From Pseudobutyrivibrio ruminis CF1b (GTDB taxonomy: Bacteria; Bacillota; Clostridia; Lachnospirales; Lachnospiraceae): a DNA stretch of 64,000 nucleotides. This document shows positions 1-7,102 of this stretch, piece after piece. The position numbers and the translations under genes are program-made. The first letter of the stretch is position 1. Every line of letters starts with the position of its first letter. A model generated the notes under the pieces. That model ran no database searches. It was not told the DNA's origin and worked only from the letters and a program-made list of their open reading frames with translations. The stretch is taken from the NCBI RefSeq assembly GCF_000424005.1, contig NZ_AUJB01000009.1:248001-312000 (forward strand), in the 5' to 3' direction.

Positions 1-1
1 G

Positions 2-508
2 GATGAATATATCCCACAGGCAGATAGTATTGCAGAAATGTATGATGTGCATGAGCCGGTGAATTCAGGCAGATTTAGCAACTTGTTTGATTCAGTAAAA
101 TCATTTTTAAATATGCGAATTCAGTTTAAGGATGAGGAAGAATCTTCATTTGAGGATTTCATAGTGGACCCTGATTACGAGTTTGAGGAAAAGACTGTAT
201 TACTGACAGATGTAAAGCCCACAGGCAAGCTTGTTTATGATGGTCAGAAGCAGGAGGATGATTTTCTTGTAAACAAAGATGTTTTCAGAATTGGCACAGG
301 AAGAAATAATGATGCAGTTTTAAAAGAACGAACTGTTAGCAGCAGTCACGCGAAGATTACCAGACAAGGTGATGACTATTATATTTCCGACTTGAATTCC
401 ACAAATCAGACATACCTGAATAATGAGCCATTAGTGTACAAAATCCCTAGAAAACTGAAGATAATGGACAAAATTTCCTTTGCCAACGTAAATTATATTT
501 TTCAATAA
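2..508 (+). CDS. FHA-domain protein, 5' end outside the window
   Basis: The reading frame is open to the left edge of the window (in-frame codons before the first ATG at 38), so this is probably the C-terminal part of a longer protein. The last 80 or so residues form a forkhead-associated domain: a strand ending in FRIGTGRNNDAVL, the SSSH core that contacts phosphothreonine, and the later NSTNQTYLN segment in the position of the usual NGT turn. FHA domains bind phosphothreonine peptides, often together with Ser/Thr kinases. The upstream acidic linker has no recognisable motif. The gene ends about 20 bases before the secA promoter. FHA assignment is firm; the biological partner is unknown because the N-terminus is missing. 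Confidence 0.8.
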   Translation, partial: DEYIPQADSIAEMYDVHEPVNSGRFSNLFDSVKSFLNMRIQFKDEEESSFEDFIVDPDYEFEEKTVLLTDVKPTGKLVYDGQKQEDDFLVNKDVFRIGTGRNNDAVLKERTVSSSHAKITRQGDDYYISDLNSTNQTYLNNEPLVYKIPRKLKIMDKISFANVNYIFQ

Positions 509-527
509 AGCGAAGTTCATCAAAACA

Positions 528-556
528 TTGAGAAACTAGCCTTTTTCTGTTAAAAT
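528..556 (+). promoter_or_regulatory. Sigma-A promoter of secA
   Basis: TTGAGA (528-533), a 17-base spacer and TAAAAT (551-556) lie about 60 bases before the secA start. Confidence 0.6.
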
Positions 557-569
557 AGATGCAGTTTGT

Positions 570-594
570 GGGATTTTGTAACTGTTAAAATCCC
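570..594 (+). other. Hairpin in the secA leader
   Basis: GGGATTTT (570-577) and AAAATCCC (587-594) form a perfect 8-bp stem with a 9-base loop inside the secA 5' UTR, about 22 bases before the start codon. No U-run follows, so it is not a terminator. It could influence secA translation or mRNA stability; function is inferred only from position. Confidence 0.45.
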
Positions 595-616
595 TTAGGT
601 TAGGAGATTAGATGTA

Positions 617-3187
617 ATGAATATTATTGACAAGGTATTTGGAACACATTCGGAGCGAGAGCTTAAGAGAATTAAGCCTATCGTTGATAAGATAGAATCG
701 TATAAGGATGCTATGGGGGCTCTTACAGATGAGGAGCTTCGTGGAAAGACAGCTGAGTTTAAAGAGAGACTTGCAAATGGAGAGACATTAGACGACCTTC
801 TTCCAGAAGCATATGCTACTGTTCGTGAGGCAGGTAAGCGTGCCCTTGGCATGGAGCACTTTAGAGTTCAGCTTATTGGTGGTATTATCCTCCATCAGGG
901 TCGTATCGCAGAGATGCGTACTGGTGAAGGTAAGACTCTTGTATCTACACTTCCAGCATATTTGAATGCTTTGGAGGGCAAGGGCGTACACATCGTTACT
1001 GTAAATGATTACTTAGCAAAGCGTGACGCTGAGTGGATGGGTGAGGTTCACCGTTTCCTTGGTCTTACAGTAGGTGTGGTTTTAAATGACATGACAAAGG
1101 AGGAGCGTCAGGAAGCTTACAATTGTGATATCACATACATCACAAACAACGAGCTTGGTTTTGATTACCTCCGTGACAATATGTGTGTATATGAGAAGGA
1201 TCTTGTTCAGAGAGGCCTTCACTACTGTATCATCGATGAGGTTGACTCAGTTCTTATCGATGAGGCACGTACACCACTTATTATTTCTGGTCAGTCAGGA
1301 AAGTCTACAAAGCTTTATGAGCTTTGTGATGTTCTCGCTCGTCAGCTTAAGCGTGGTGAGGATCTTCCAGAATTCTCTAAGATGGACGCTATCATGGGCG
1401 TTGAGAGAAATGAGACTGGTGATTTCATCGTAGACGAGAAGGACAAGGTTGTTAACCTTACTGCACAGGGTGTCGAGAAGGTTGAGCAGTTCTTCCATAT
1501 CGAGAACCTTGCAGATCCAGAGAATCTTGAAATCCAGCACAACATCATCCTTGCACTTCGTGCACACAACCTTATGTTTAAGGATCAGGATTATGTAGTT
1601 GCAGACAATCAGGTTATGATTGTTGATTCATTTACAGGACGTATCATGCCAGGTCGTCGTTACTCAGATGGTTTACATCAGGCTATCGAGGCTAAGGAGC
1701 ATGTTGAAGTTAAGCGTGAGTCTATGACTCTTGCAAGCATCACATTCCAGAACTTCTTCAATAAGTATGATAAGAAGGCTGGTATGACTGGTACAGCTCT
1801 TACAGAGGAGCAGGAGTTCCGTGATATTTACGGAATGGACGTTGTAGAGGTTCCTACAAACCGTCCTATCCAGCGTATCGATCACGATGATGCTGTATAT
1901 AAGACAAAGAAAGAAAAGTATAAGGCCGTTGTAGAAGAGGTTAAGAAGGCTCATGAAAAGGGTCAGCCTGTTCTTGTAGGTACTATTGATATTGATATTT
2001 CAGAGCTCGTTTCAAAGATGCTTCGCAGAGAAGGCATCGAGCACAACGTACTTAACGCTAAGTTTCATGAGAAGGAAGCTGAAATCGTAGCTGAGGCAGG
2101 AAAGCATGGCGCAGTTACAATCGCTACTAACATGGCAGGTCGTGGTACTGATATTAAGCTTGACGAGGATGCACGTGCAGCAGGTGGTCTTAAGATCATC
2201 GGTACAGAGCGTCACGAGTCACGTCGTATAGATAACCAGCTCCGTGGACGTTCAGGTCGTCAGGGAGACGTGGGTGAGTCACAGTTCTTCATCTCACTTG
2301 AGGATGATCTTATGAGACTCTTCGGTTCAGAGAGACTTATCAACATGTTCAACGCTCTTGGAGTTCCAGAGGGTGAACAGATTAAGCACAAGATGCTTTC
2401 TGATGCAATCGAAAAGGCTCAGAAGAAGATTGAGGAAAACAACTTCTCAGCTCGTAAGAACCTTCTTGATTACGATCAGGTTATGAATGAGCAGAGAGAG
2501 CTTATTTACGCACAGCGTCACAGAGTACTTATGGGTGAAGATATGCACGACCAGATTCTCGGCATGATTCGCGATAAGGTTGACGAGTGTATTGAAAAGA
2601 CTATTCCAGATGATGTTGAGAAGGAACTATGGGAGCTTCAGGAGCTTAATCATCTCCTTTGCCCAGTAATTCCAGTTCCTGTTATGACACAGCTTTCTAT
2701 CGGAAATATCAAGAGCAAGAAGGAGCTTAAAGAAAAGCTTACTGACATCGCTCTTAAGATGTACGATGCTAAGGAAAGAGAGTTCGAGCAGCCTGAGCAG
2801 TTTAGAGAGGTTGAGCGAGTTATCCTCCTTAGAGTTATCGATCGTAAGTGGATGGAAGAGATTGATGATATGGAGCAGCTCCGTCAGGGTATCCGTCTTC
2901 AGGCTTATGGTAACCGTAACCCAGTTGATGAGTACAAGGCACAGAGTTACGATATGCTCGATGCAATGAACGCAGCTATCATCAACGACACACTTACAAT
3001 GCTTTACAGAATCCGCATCGAGAAGAAGGTAGAGCGTGAGGAAGTAGCAAAGGTTACTGGAACAAATAAGGACGACACAGCAACACGTGCTCCAAAGAAG
3101 CGCGAAGTAAAGAAGGTCTTCCCTAACGATCCATGTCCTTGCGGAAGTGGTTTGAAGTATAAACAATGCTGTGGTAGGGCTAAATAA
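617..3187 (+). CDS. secA: Protein translocase ATPase SecA
   Basis: SecA is the motor ATPase that drives secretory proteins through SecYEG at the cytoplasmic membrane. The 856-residue length fits the family. Visible motifs are Walker A RTGEGKT (residues 101-107), the DEAD-like [14 protein letters not shown] segment, the SecA signature [10 protein letters not shown] and the arginine-rich [11 protein letters not shown] motif VI. A C-terminal zinc-binding tail [14 protein letters not shown] binds SecB or the ribosome. The start is ATG 617 behind AGGAGA. It has its own promoter and is followed by a strong terminator, so it is probably monocistronic. prfB, which often follows secA in Firmicutes, is absent here. 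Confidence 0.98.
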   Translation: MNIIDKVFGTHSERELKRIKPIVDKIESYKDAMGALTDEELRGKTAEFKERLANGETLDDLLPEAYATVREAGKRALGMEHFRVQLIGGIILHQGRIAEMRTGEGKTLVSTLPAYLNALEGKGVHIVTVNDYLAKRDAEWMGEVHRFLGLTVGVVLNDMTKEERQEAYNCDITYITNNELGFDYLRDNMCVYEKDLVQRGLHYCIIDEVDSVLIDEARTPLIISGQSGKSTKLYELCDVLARQLKRGEDLPEFSKMDAIMGVERNETGDFIVDEKDKVVNLTAQGVEKVEQFFHIENLADPENLEIQHNIILALRAHNLMFKDQDYVVADNQVMIVDSFTGRIMPGRRYSDGLHQAIEAKEHVEVKRESMTLASITFQNFFNKYDKKAGMTGTALTEEQEFRDIYGMDVVEVPTNRPIQRIDHDDAVYKTKKEKYKAVVEEVKKAHEKGQPVLVGTIDIDISELVSKMLRREGIEHNVLNAKFHEKEAEIVAEAGKHGAVTIATNMAGRGTDIKLDEDARAAGGLKIIGTERHESRRIDNQLRGRSGRQGDVGESQFFISLEDDLMRLFGSERLINMFNALGVPEGEQIKHKMLSDAIEKAQKKIEENNFSARKNLLDYDQVMNEQRELIYAQRHRVLMGEDMHDQILGMIRDKVDECIEKTIPDDVEKELWELQELNHLLCPVIPVPVMTQLSIGNIKSKKELKEKLTDIALKMYDAKEREFEQPEQFREVERVILLRVIDRKWMEEIDDMEQLRQGIRLQAYGNRNPVDEYKAQSYDMLDAMNAAIINDTLTMLYRIRIEKKVEREEVAKVTGTNKDDTATRAPKKREVKKVFPNDPCPCGSGLKYKQCCGRAK

Positions 3188-3209
3188 TAAAAATAGTATA
3201 AACAGTGTA

Positions 3210-3239
3210 GGACCTCATACAACGTATGAGGTCCTTTTT
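3210..3239 (+). terminator. Rho-independent terminator after secA
   Basis: GGACCTCATAC (3210-3220), loop AAC, GTATGAGGTCC (3224-3234), then a five-T run. It lies only 12 bases before the next start codon. Confidence 0.9.
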
Positions 3240-3250
3240 AAAGGAGATAT

Positions 3251-4045
3251 ATGACTAATCTTGAAGAGTACTACAACAAATTCAACGAAGACAAACGCTT
3301 AAACAGTCGCCATGGAATCATGGAATATACTGTGACTATGAAATATGTCCACAAATATTTAGACAAGCTTGCCGAGGAAACAGGCAAGTCTAAGTCTGAT
3401 ATCCAGATTCTTGATATTGGCGCAGCTACAGGAGGTTATAGTATTCCTCTTTGGGAAGAAGGTTACGATGTAACAGCAGTGGAGCTTGTAAAGCATAACC
3501 TGGGCATGCTAAAGGCTAAAGGTACAGGAGTAAAAGCATTCCAGGGAAATGCAGTGAAGCTTAAGAGATTTGAAGAAAACAGTTTTGATTTCACATTGCT
3601 TTTTGGACCTATGTATCACCTCAAGACCAGAGAAGAGCAGCTAAAAGCTTTAACAGAGGCTAAGCGCGTTACCCGCCCAGGTGGATATATATTAGTAGCC
3701 TATGTCATGAATGAATACGCTTTCCTTACATACGGAATCAAGGAAGGTCATGTCTTAGAAAACATCGCAGATGGAAAGCTTGATGAAACTTTCCATGTAC
3801 GCCCAGGTGAAGATGACCTTTACATGTTCATGAGAACAGAAGATATAGAGAGTCTTAATGCAGAAGCAGGCTTGGACCGCATGCAGATTATCTCTCCAGA
3901 TGGCCCAGCAAATCATATGCGCCGCGAGATAAATGCCCTCACAGAAGAACAGTTCCAGCAATTCATAAACTATCAGATGTCAGTCTGTGAAAGAGCCGAT
4001 CTTTTAGGGGCAAGTGCACACACGGTGGATATATTAAAAAAGTAA
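3251..4045 (+). CDS. Class I SAM-dependent methyltransferase
   Basis: A 264-residue Rossmann-fold methyltransferase. Motif I is LDIGAATGGYSIPL near residues 54-67, followed by an acidic residue ending beta-2 (VTAVEL) and the post-motif LLFGPMYHL. These place it in the UbiE/Methyltransf_11-type group. The substrate cannot be read from the sequence. Start ATG 3251 follows AAAGGAGAT. It sits directly behind the secA terminator with no clear promoter of its own, so expression may depend on read-through. The palindrome array begins three bases after its stop codon. Confidence 0.85.
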   Translation: MTNLEEYYNKFNEDKRLNSRHGIMEYTVTMKYVHKYLDKLAEETGKSKSDIQILDIGAATGGYSIPLWEEGYDVTAVELVKHNLGMLKAKGTGVKAFQGNAVKLKRFEENSFDFTLLFGPMYHLKTREEQLKALTEAKRVTRPGGYILVAYVMNEYAFLTYGIKEGHVLENIADGKLDETFHVRPGEDDLYMFMRTEDIESLNAEAGLDRMQIISPDGPANHMRREINALTEEQFQQFINYQMSVCERADLLGASAHTVDILKK

Positions 4046-4047
4046 AG

Positions 4048-4368
4048 TAGGTTGCAAAAGGCAGTGCTATTTACGCATAACAAAATGGTACTGCTCATTT
4101 TGTTGGTCTATATGATGTTTGAGCAGTATATATGACTCGAAAGTAGTCCAAGTACTGCTTTTGAAGCAGTATTATAAAGGTGCTGTAGTAATTCTACTGC
4201 CTACATGGCAGTGTGAGATAAGGATAGCTTAAAAAAGTACTGCTTGTTTGTAAATTAGAAAAAAGGAATTGGCTCAAAATACTGTTTTGAGGGCAGTGCA
4301 GAAAGATGAGAGTATGCATTACACTGCTATATTGGCAGTGAAAAAACTAGAAAGAATTATAGCACTGC
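4048..4368. repeat. Phased array of short palindromes, period about 42 bp
   Basis: Six YACTG-type half-sites begin at 4153, 4195, 4238, 4280, 4322 and 4363, spaced 42, 43, 42, 42 and 41 bases. Inverted GCAGTR half-sites begin 13 bases later in most units (4166, 4208, 4293, 4335), and another at 4123 fits the same phase. Each full unit is YACTGC-N7-GCAGTR, a small hairpin or dyad. The clearest is TACTGCTT-TTG-AAGCAGTA at 4153-4171. Two further half-sites (4061, 4089) are out of phase, and the second half of the 4238 unit has decayed. Forty-two bases is four helical turns, so all dyads would face the same side of the DNA. The array fills most of the gap before the nuclease-like gene and ends just upstream of its probable promoter. 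Function unknown. Confidence 0.85.
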
Positions 4369-4372
4369 TTTT

Positions 4373-4401
4373 TTAAGAGAAATTGAGAAGAAAAGTATAA
4401 T
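4373..4401 (+). promoter_or_regulatory. Probable promoter of the PD-(D/E)XK-like gene
   Basis: TTAAGA (4373-4378), a 17-base spacer and a perfect TATAAT (4396-4401). The last palindrome half-site of the array (4363-4368) ends four bases before the -35 element. The array would therefore act upstream of the promoter rather than within this transcript. Confidence 0.45.
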
Positions 4402-4438
4402 GGAGGGGATAAATTAAGGTAACAAGAGAGGAGGAATA

Positions 4439-5248
4439 ATGATACAGGATTCGAGAGCAATAATAGAGAATCTGTCATATATAAATGAGTTAGTAGAGAA
4501 ATCCAACATAAACCTGAGAAAATATAAGGGATTGGAAAATATACATGTGCAATCCTGCTATAGCAATGGACGTGAGCAGTTATATAAATATGATTCTGAC
4601 ACAGGGAAAAAGAAGTATATTAAAAGAGATGAGATATCTGGTTATGCAAATATAATACAGCGAGATTATGAAGCTGCTGTAAATAAAAAGCTTATTTCTA
4701 TGCAAAAAATACTTTCTAGAGTTATCAAGGAGCTTCCAAAAACAGAACTTATAGAAATAATGTCTATTTATGATAAACAACCTGCGAGTAAAAGAAACCT
4801 GATTGTTCCAATGATTGAGAGTAATGAAGAATATATAGCAAGGTGGCTAGAGGAACATAGCGGAGGGAAGAACTCATATCCTATAGATAATGGAGTTTAT
4901 ACTGCGAAAGGTGAGTACGTAAGGTCAAAATCAGAAAAGATTCTTGCAGATTTGTTCGAAAAATATAGCATCCCATATTGCTATGAGCCAAGTTTTCGAC
5001 TCAATAATGGAAATGTAGTATATCCAGATTTTGTTATATTAAATGTTAGGTTGCGAAAGACTATATATTGGGAACATTTGGGATTAATAGATAAAGAAGA
5101 TTATGCAAATAGAAATTTCAAGAAGCTGGATGACTATGATATGAGCGGATTGGAATTGGGTGATAATCTTATAATAACAATGGAATCAGATGCTAGAGGA
5201 TTTGATTCCAGAAGATTTGAAAGAAAAATAAAAAAGTATTGTTTATAA
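4439..5248 (+). CDS. PD-(D/E)XK nuclease-like protein, orphan
   Basis: A 269-residue protein with no assigned function. The C-terminal half looks like a restriction-endonuclease fold: RSKSE (E166) in the first helix, YPDF (D197) on a core strand after FRLNNGNVV, and YWEHLG (E212) on the next strand. A final IITMES strand follows. The usual lysine of the ExK triad is not obvious; H213 or L214 occupies that area, so activity is uncertain. The N-terminal 130 residues are helical and charged and match nothing I recognise. Start ATG 4439 follows GAGGAGGAA. Codons are rich in ATA and AGA, unlike neighbouring secA, which suggests acquisition. No methylase or partner enzyme lies next to it. Confidence 0.65.
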   Translation: MIQDSRAIIENLSYINELVEKSNINLRKYKGLENIHVQSCYSNGREQLYKYDSDTGKKKYIKRDEISGYANIIQRDYEAAVNKKLISMQKILSRVIKELPKTELIEIMSIYDKQPASKRNLIVPMIESNEEYIARWLEEHSGGKNSYPIDNGVYTAKGEYVRSKSEKILADLFEKYSIPYCYEPSFRLNNGNVVYPDFVILNVRLRKTIYWEHLGLIDKEDYANRNFKKLDDYDMSGLELGDNLIITMESDARGFDSRRFERKIKKYCL

Positions 5249-5265
5249 GTGGTGAAAAATTTGAA

Positions 5266-5335
5266 TGCAATATTAAAATTGCAATCTTTGGGCAAGATGT
5301 ACAAAAACTAAACGCCGAAATTGTATAATTTATAC
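5266..5335 (+). promoter_or_regulatory. Dyads and weak promoter before the first leader peptide
   Basis: TGCAAT-N6-ATTGCA (5266-5283) and the perfect dyad GTATAA-T-TTATAC (5323-5335) lie here. The second overlaps a TATAAT (5324-5329). A convincing -35 is not seen. It is likely the transcription start region for the leader peptide at 5413. Confidence 0.35.
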
Positions 5336-5412
5336 ACTAAGTCAGTAGAATTATCTGAAAATCATGATATCCTATAGGCAGATAAGAAAAGAGTTTATAG
5401 GAGGTTTTTATT

Positions 5413-5499
5413 ATGAACATTTTCAGAGAGTTATTTGATAGCGAAAACGGAACAATGATGACATTCATTGATTATTTAAAGAGCAGCTACATCGACTAA
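5413..5499 (+). CDS. Leader peptide 1, 28 residues
   Basis: A short frame starting MNIFRELFDSENG and ending KSSYID, behind a strong AGGAGG Shine-Dalgarno site (5399-5404). That site can be masked, because TCCTATA (5370-5376) is complementary to TATAGGA (5396-5402). The stop codon TAA (5497-5499) forms the apical loop of a terminator hairpin whose left arm is the last codons of the frame. Translation and terminator folding should therefore exclude each other. I do not recognise the peptide. Its layout suggests a regulatory leader, but a free-standing small protein cannot be ruled out. Confidence 0.55.
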   Translation: MNIFRELFDSENGTMMTFIDYLKSSYID

Positions 5500-5517
5500 G
5501 TCGATTAGCTGTTTTTT
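5484..5517 (+). terminator. Terminator with a stop codon in its loop
   Basis: CAGCTA-c-ATCGAC (5484-5496), loop TAA, GTCGATTAGCTG (5500-5511), then six Ts. The loop is the stop codon of the 28-residue leader peptide. Confidence 0.8.
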
Positions 5518-5551
5518 ATTGCGCTAAAGTGAAATCTACAATTATTTTTTA

Positions 5552-5580
5552 TTGACGCATAAAAATCATTATGCTATTAT
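5552..5580 (+). promoter_or_regulatory. Promoter of the MFS leader transcript
   Basis: TTGACG (5552-5557), exactly 17 bases, TATTAT (5575-5580). It sits after the first terminator and about 30 bases before the second leader peptide, so the second unit can be transcribed independently. Confidence 0.75.
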
Positions 5581-5611
5581 TTTCGCAGATTAAAAATACA
5601 AGAAAGGAGGA

Positions 5612-5745
5612 CGCACTAATGAGCATTTTAAATTTTGGAAATGCAATTAAATTAAACACTTGTTACTTTAAGATTGGTGCGCTCTCTTTGTGTGAATAGA
5701 AGCGTATAGTATTATCGTATTTACGAAACCAACCCCTTGAAGTAA
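5612..5745 (+). promoter_or_regulatory. Candidate attenuator: alternative helices around leader peptide 2
   Basis: Three pairings compete. Helix P1 is CGCACTAA (5612-5619) with TTGGTGCG (5674-5681), 8 bp with one G-U. Helix P2, the proposed antiterminator, is TTACTTTAAG (5663-5672, inside the peptide frame) with CTTGAAGTAA (5736-5745), 10 bp with one G-U. The terminator is CCCCTTGAAG (5733-5742) with CTTCAAGGGG (5751-5760). P2 uses the left arm of the terminator, so a ribosome stalled early in the peptide could favour P2 and read-through into the efflux pump. The pairings are seen; the mechanism is inferred from known antibiotic-inducible attenuators. Confidence 0.55.
5619..5699 (+). CDS. Leader peptide 2, 26 residues, upstream of MFS pump
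   Basis: A short frame starting MSILNFGNAIKL, with Cys-Tyr-Phe-Lys at residues 15-18, ending SLCE. It follows a strong AAAGGAGG site and lies between a good promoter and an intrinsic terminator, in the usual position of a regulatory leader for a drug-efflux gene. The Cys-Tyr-Phe-Lys codons lie in the proposed antiterminator strand. No homologue is recognised. Confidence 0.6.
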   Translation: MSILNFGNAIKLNTCYFKIGALSLCE

Positions 5746-5768
5746 TTATTCTTCAAGGGGTTTTCTTT
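5731..5768 (+). terminator. Terminator between leader peptide 2 and the MFS gene
   Basis: AACCCCTTGAAG (5731-5742), 8-base loop, CTTCAAGGGGTT (5751-5762), then a T-rich tail. It lies upstream of the MFS start, consistent with attenuation. Confidence 0.9.
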
Positions 5769-5812
5769 ATGCTTTTTTACGCAAGGAGACGCTGGCTTAC
5801 ATAGGAGGACTT

Positions 5813-7087
5813 ATGACGGACTGTACTATTACAAATCAAACGAATAATAAAAACACCTTATGGACTAGAGATTATACAATCATTACCATAGGAAGTGTAG
5901 TTTCGATGTTGGGAAACTCAATGGTTGGATTTGCTATGAGTCTAATGGTGTTGGATTATACTAATTCACCTATGCTTTATGCTGTTTATATGGTTATGTT
6001 TACATTGCCACAGCTTATTGCACCAATTATTTCGGGTGCAATATTGGATAGATTTTCTAGAAAGAAGATGATTTACACACTGGATTTTATTAGTGCAGGG
6101 GTGTATTTAATTATGGCAATATTGCTTATATCTGGGACATTTAATTTCCCTTTATTTGCTGGAATTTGTTTCTTACTTGGAGGAATTCAAAGTACCTACA
6201 TGGTTGCTTATGACAGCTTTTATCCTTTATTAATTACAGAGGGAAATTACCAGAAGGCATATTCTATTTCTTCCATGCTTGAAACTATGACTGTGGTAAT
6301 GGTTCCTGTGGCGACATTTATTTATAATCTCGTCGGAATCGGACCATTAATGGTGATGAATGCGGTTACTTTTTTAATTGCGGCTATATTTGAGACGCAG
6401 ATTGAGCATGAAGAGGAATACATAGAAAAAAGAAAAGCAGAAACCAGAGAAGAGGTAAGCAGCGGAAAGAGAATGTTGCTAGATATTAAAGAAGGTTTGG
6501 AATATCTGAAAGGTGAGCCAGGATTACTCGCCATCGCAATATATTTCCTTTTCAATATGATGGCATGTGGAGCACAAGACGTATTGCTTTTACCTTTTTA
6601 TAAAGGGAATTTTACAAACGGTGAGTACATTTATGTTATAGTATTTGGTGCAGCCTTCGTTGGAAGAGCATTAGGTGGAGGGATTCACTATAAAGCAAAA
6701 ATACCTGTAAAATATAAATTCGCATTTGCGATGTTCATTTATGTATTTATAGGTATATTCGAAGGTTCATACCCTTTCATGCCGATAAAGATAGCCATGG
6801 TTATGTCATTTATGGCAGGATTGGCAGGCGTGACAAGTTATACAATTAGAATATCTTCTACTCAGAATTATGTTCCAGATGAGAAGAAGGGAAGATTCAA
6901 CGGAGTATTCTTTATTCTTATGACAGGTGGAATGCTGGTTGGTGAGATGATAGCAGGAGCTATAGCAGAGATTGTTGACGCAAGAATAGTTATTTTAGTA
7001 TTTAACCTGATTGCAGTTGCAGCAGCGGTAGTCATCATCGGTGGAAACAGAAAAGCAGTAGCAAAAATTTACAATACAGATAATTAA
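5813..7087 (+). CDS. MFS efflux transporter, MefA/MFS_3-like
   Basis: A 424-residue major facilitator with about 12 membrane segments. It has the inter-helix loop signature GAILDRFSRKKMIY after helix 2 and a second-half pseudo-repeat. The layout resembles macrolide or siderophore exporters of the MefA/EntS type, which expel small molecules using the proton gradient. Start ATG 5813 follows TAGGAGGAC. A leader peptide and terminator directly upstream suggest induction by translation inhibitors, which would fit drug efflux. The actual substrate is not readable from sequence. It is followed closely by pepF. Confidence 0.8.
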   Translation: MTDCTITNQTNNKNTLWTRDYTIITIGSVVSMLGNSMVGFAMSLMVLDYTNSPMLYAVYMVMFTLPQLIAPIISGAILDRFSRKKMIYTLDFISAGVYLIMAILLISGTFNFPLFAGICFLLGGIQSTYMVAYDSFYPLLITEGNYQKAYSISSMLETMTVVMVPVATFIYNLVGIGPLMVMNAVTFLIAAIFETQIEHEEEYIEKRKAETREEVSSGKRMLLDIKEGLEYLKGEPGLLAIAIYFLFNMMACGAQDVLLLPFYKGNFTNGEYIYVIVFGAAFVGRALGGGIHYKAKIPVKYKFAFAMFIYVFIGIFEGSYPFMPIKIAMVMSFMAGLAGVTSYTIRISSTQNYVPDEKKGRFNGVFFILMTGGMLVGEMIAGAIAEIVDARIVILVFNLIAVAAAVVIIGGNRKAVAKIYNTDN

Positions 7088-7102
7088 GATAGGAGAAGAA
7101 TA

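Noticed and set aside
3188-3250. prfB with programmed frameshift after secA
   Set aside because: The next gene is a methyltransferase; no release-factor motif is present.
4048-4368. CRISPR array
   Set aside because: Conserved blocks are only 6-8 bases, with no uniform repeat and no cas genes.
4048-5248. Type III toxin-antitoxin (RNA repeat array plus RNase toxin)
   Set aside because: Repeats are degenerate outside the dyad, end upstream of the gene's promoter, and the downstream protein is a 269-residue PD-(D/E)XK-like protein, not a ToxN-like RNase of about 170 residues.
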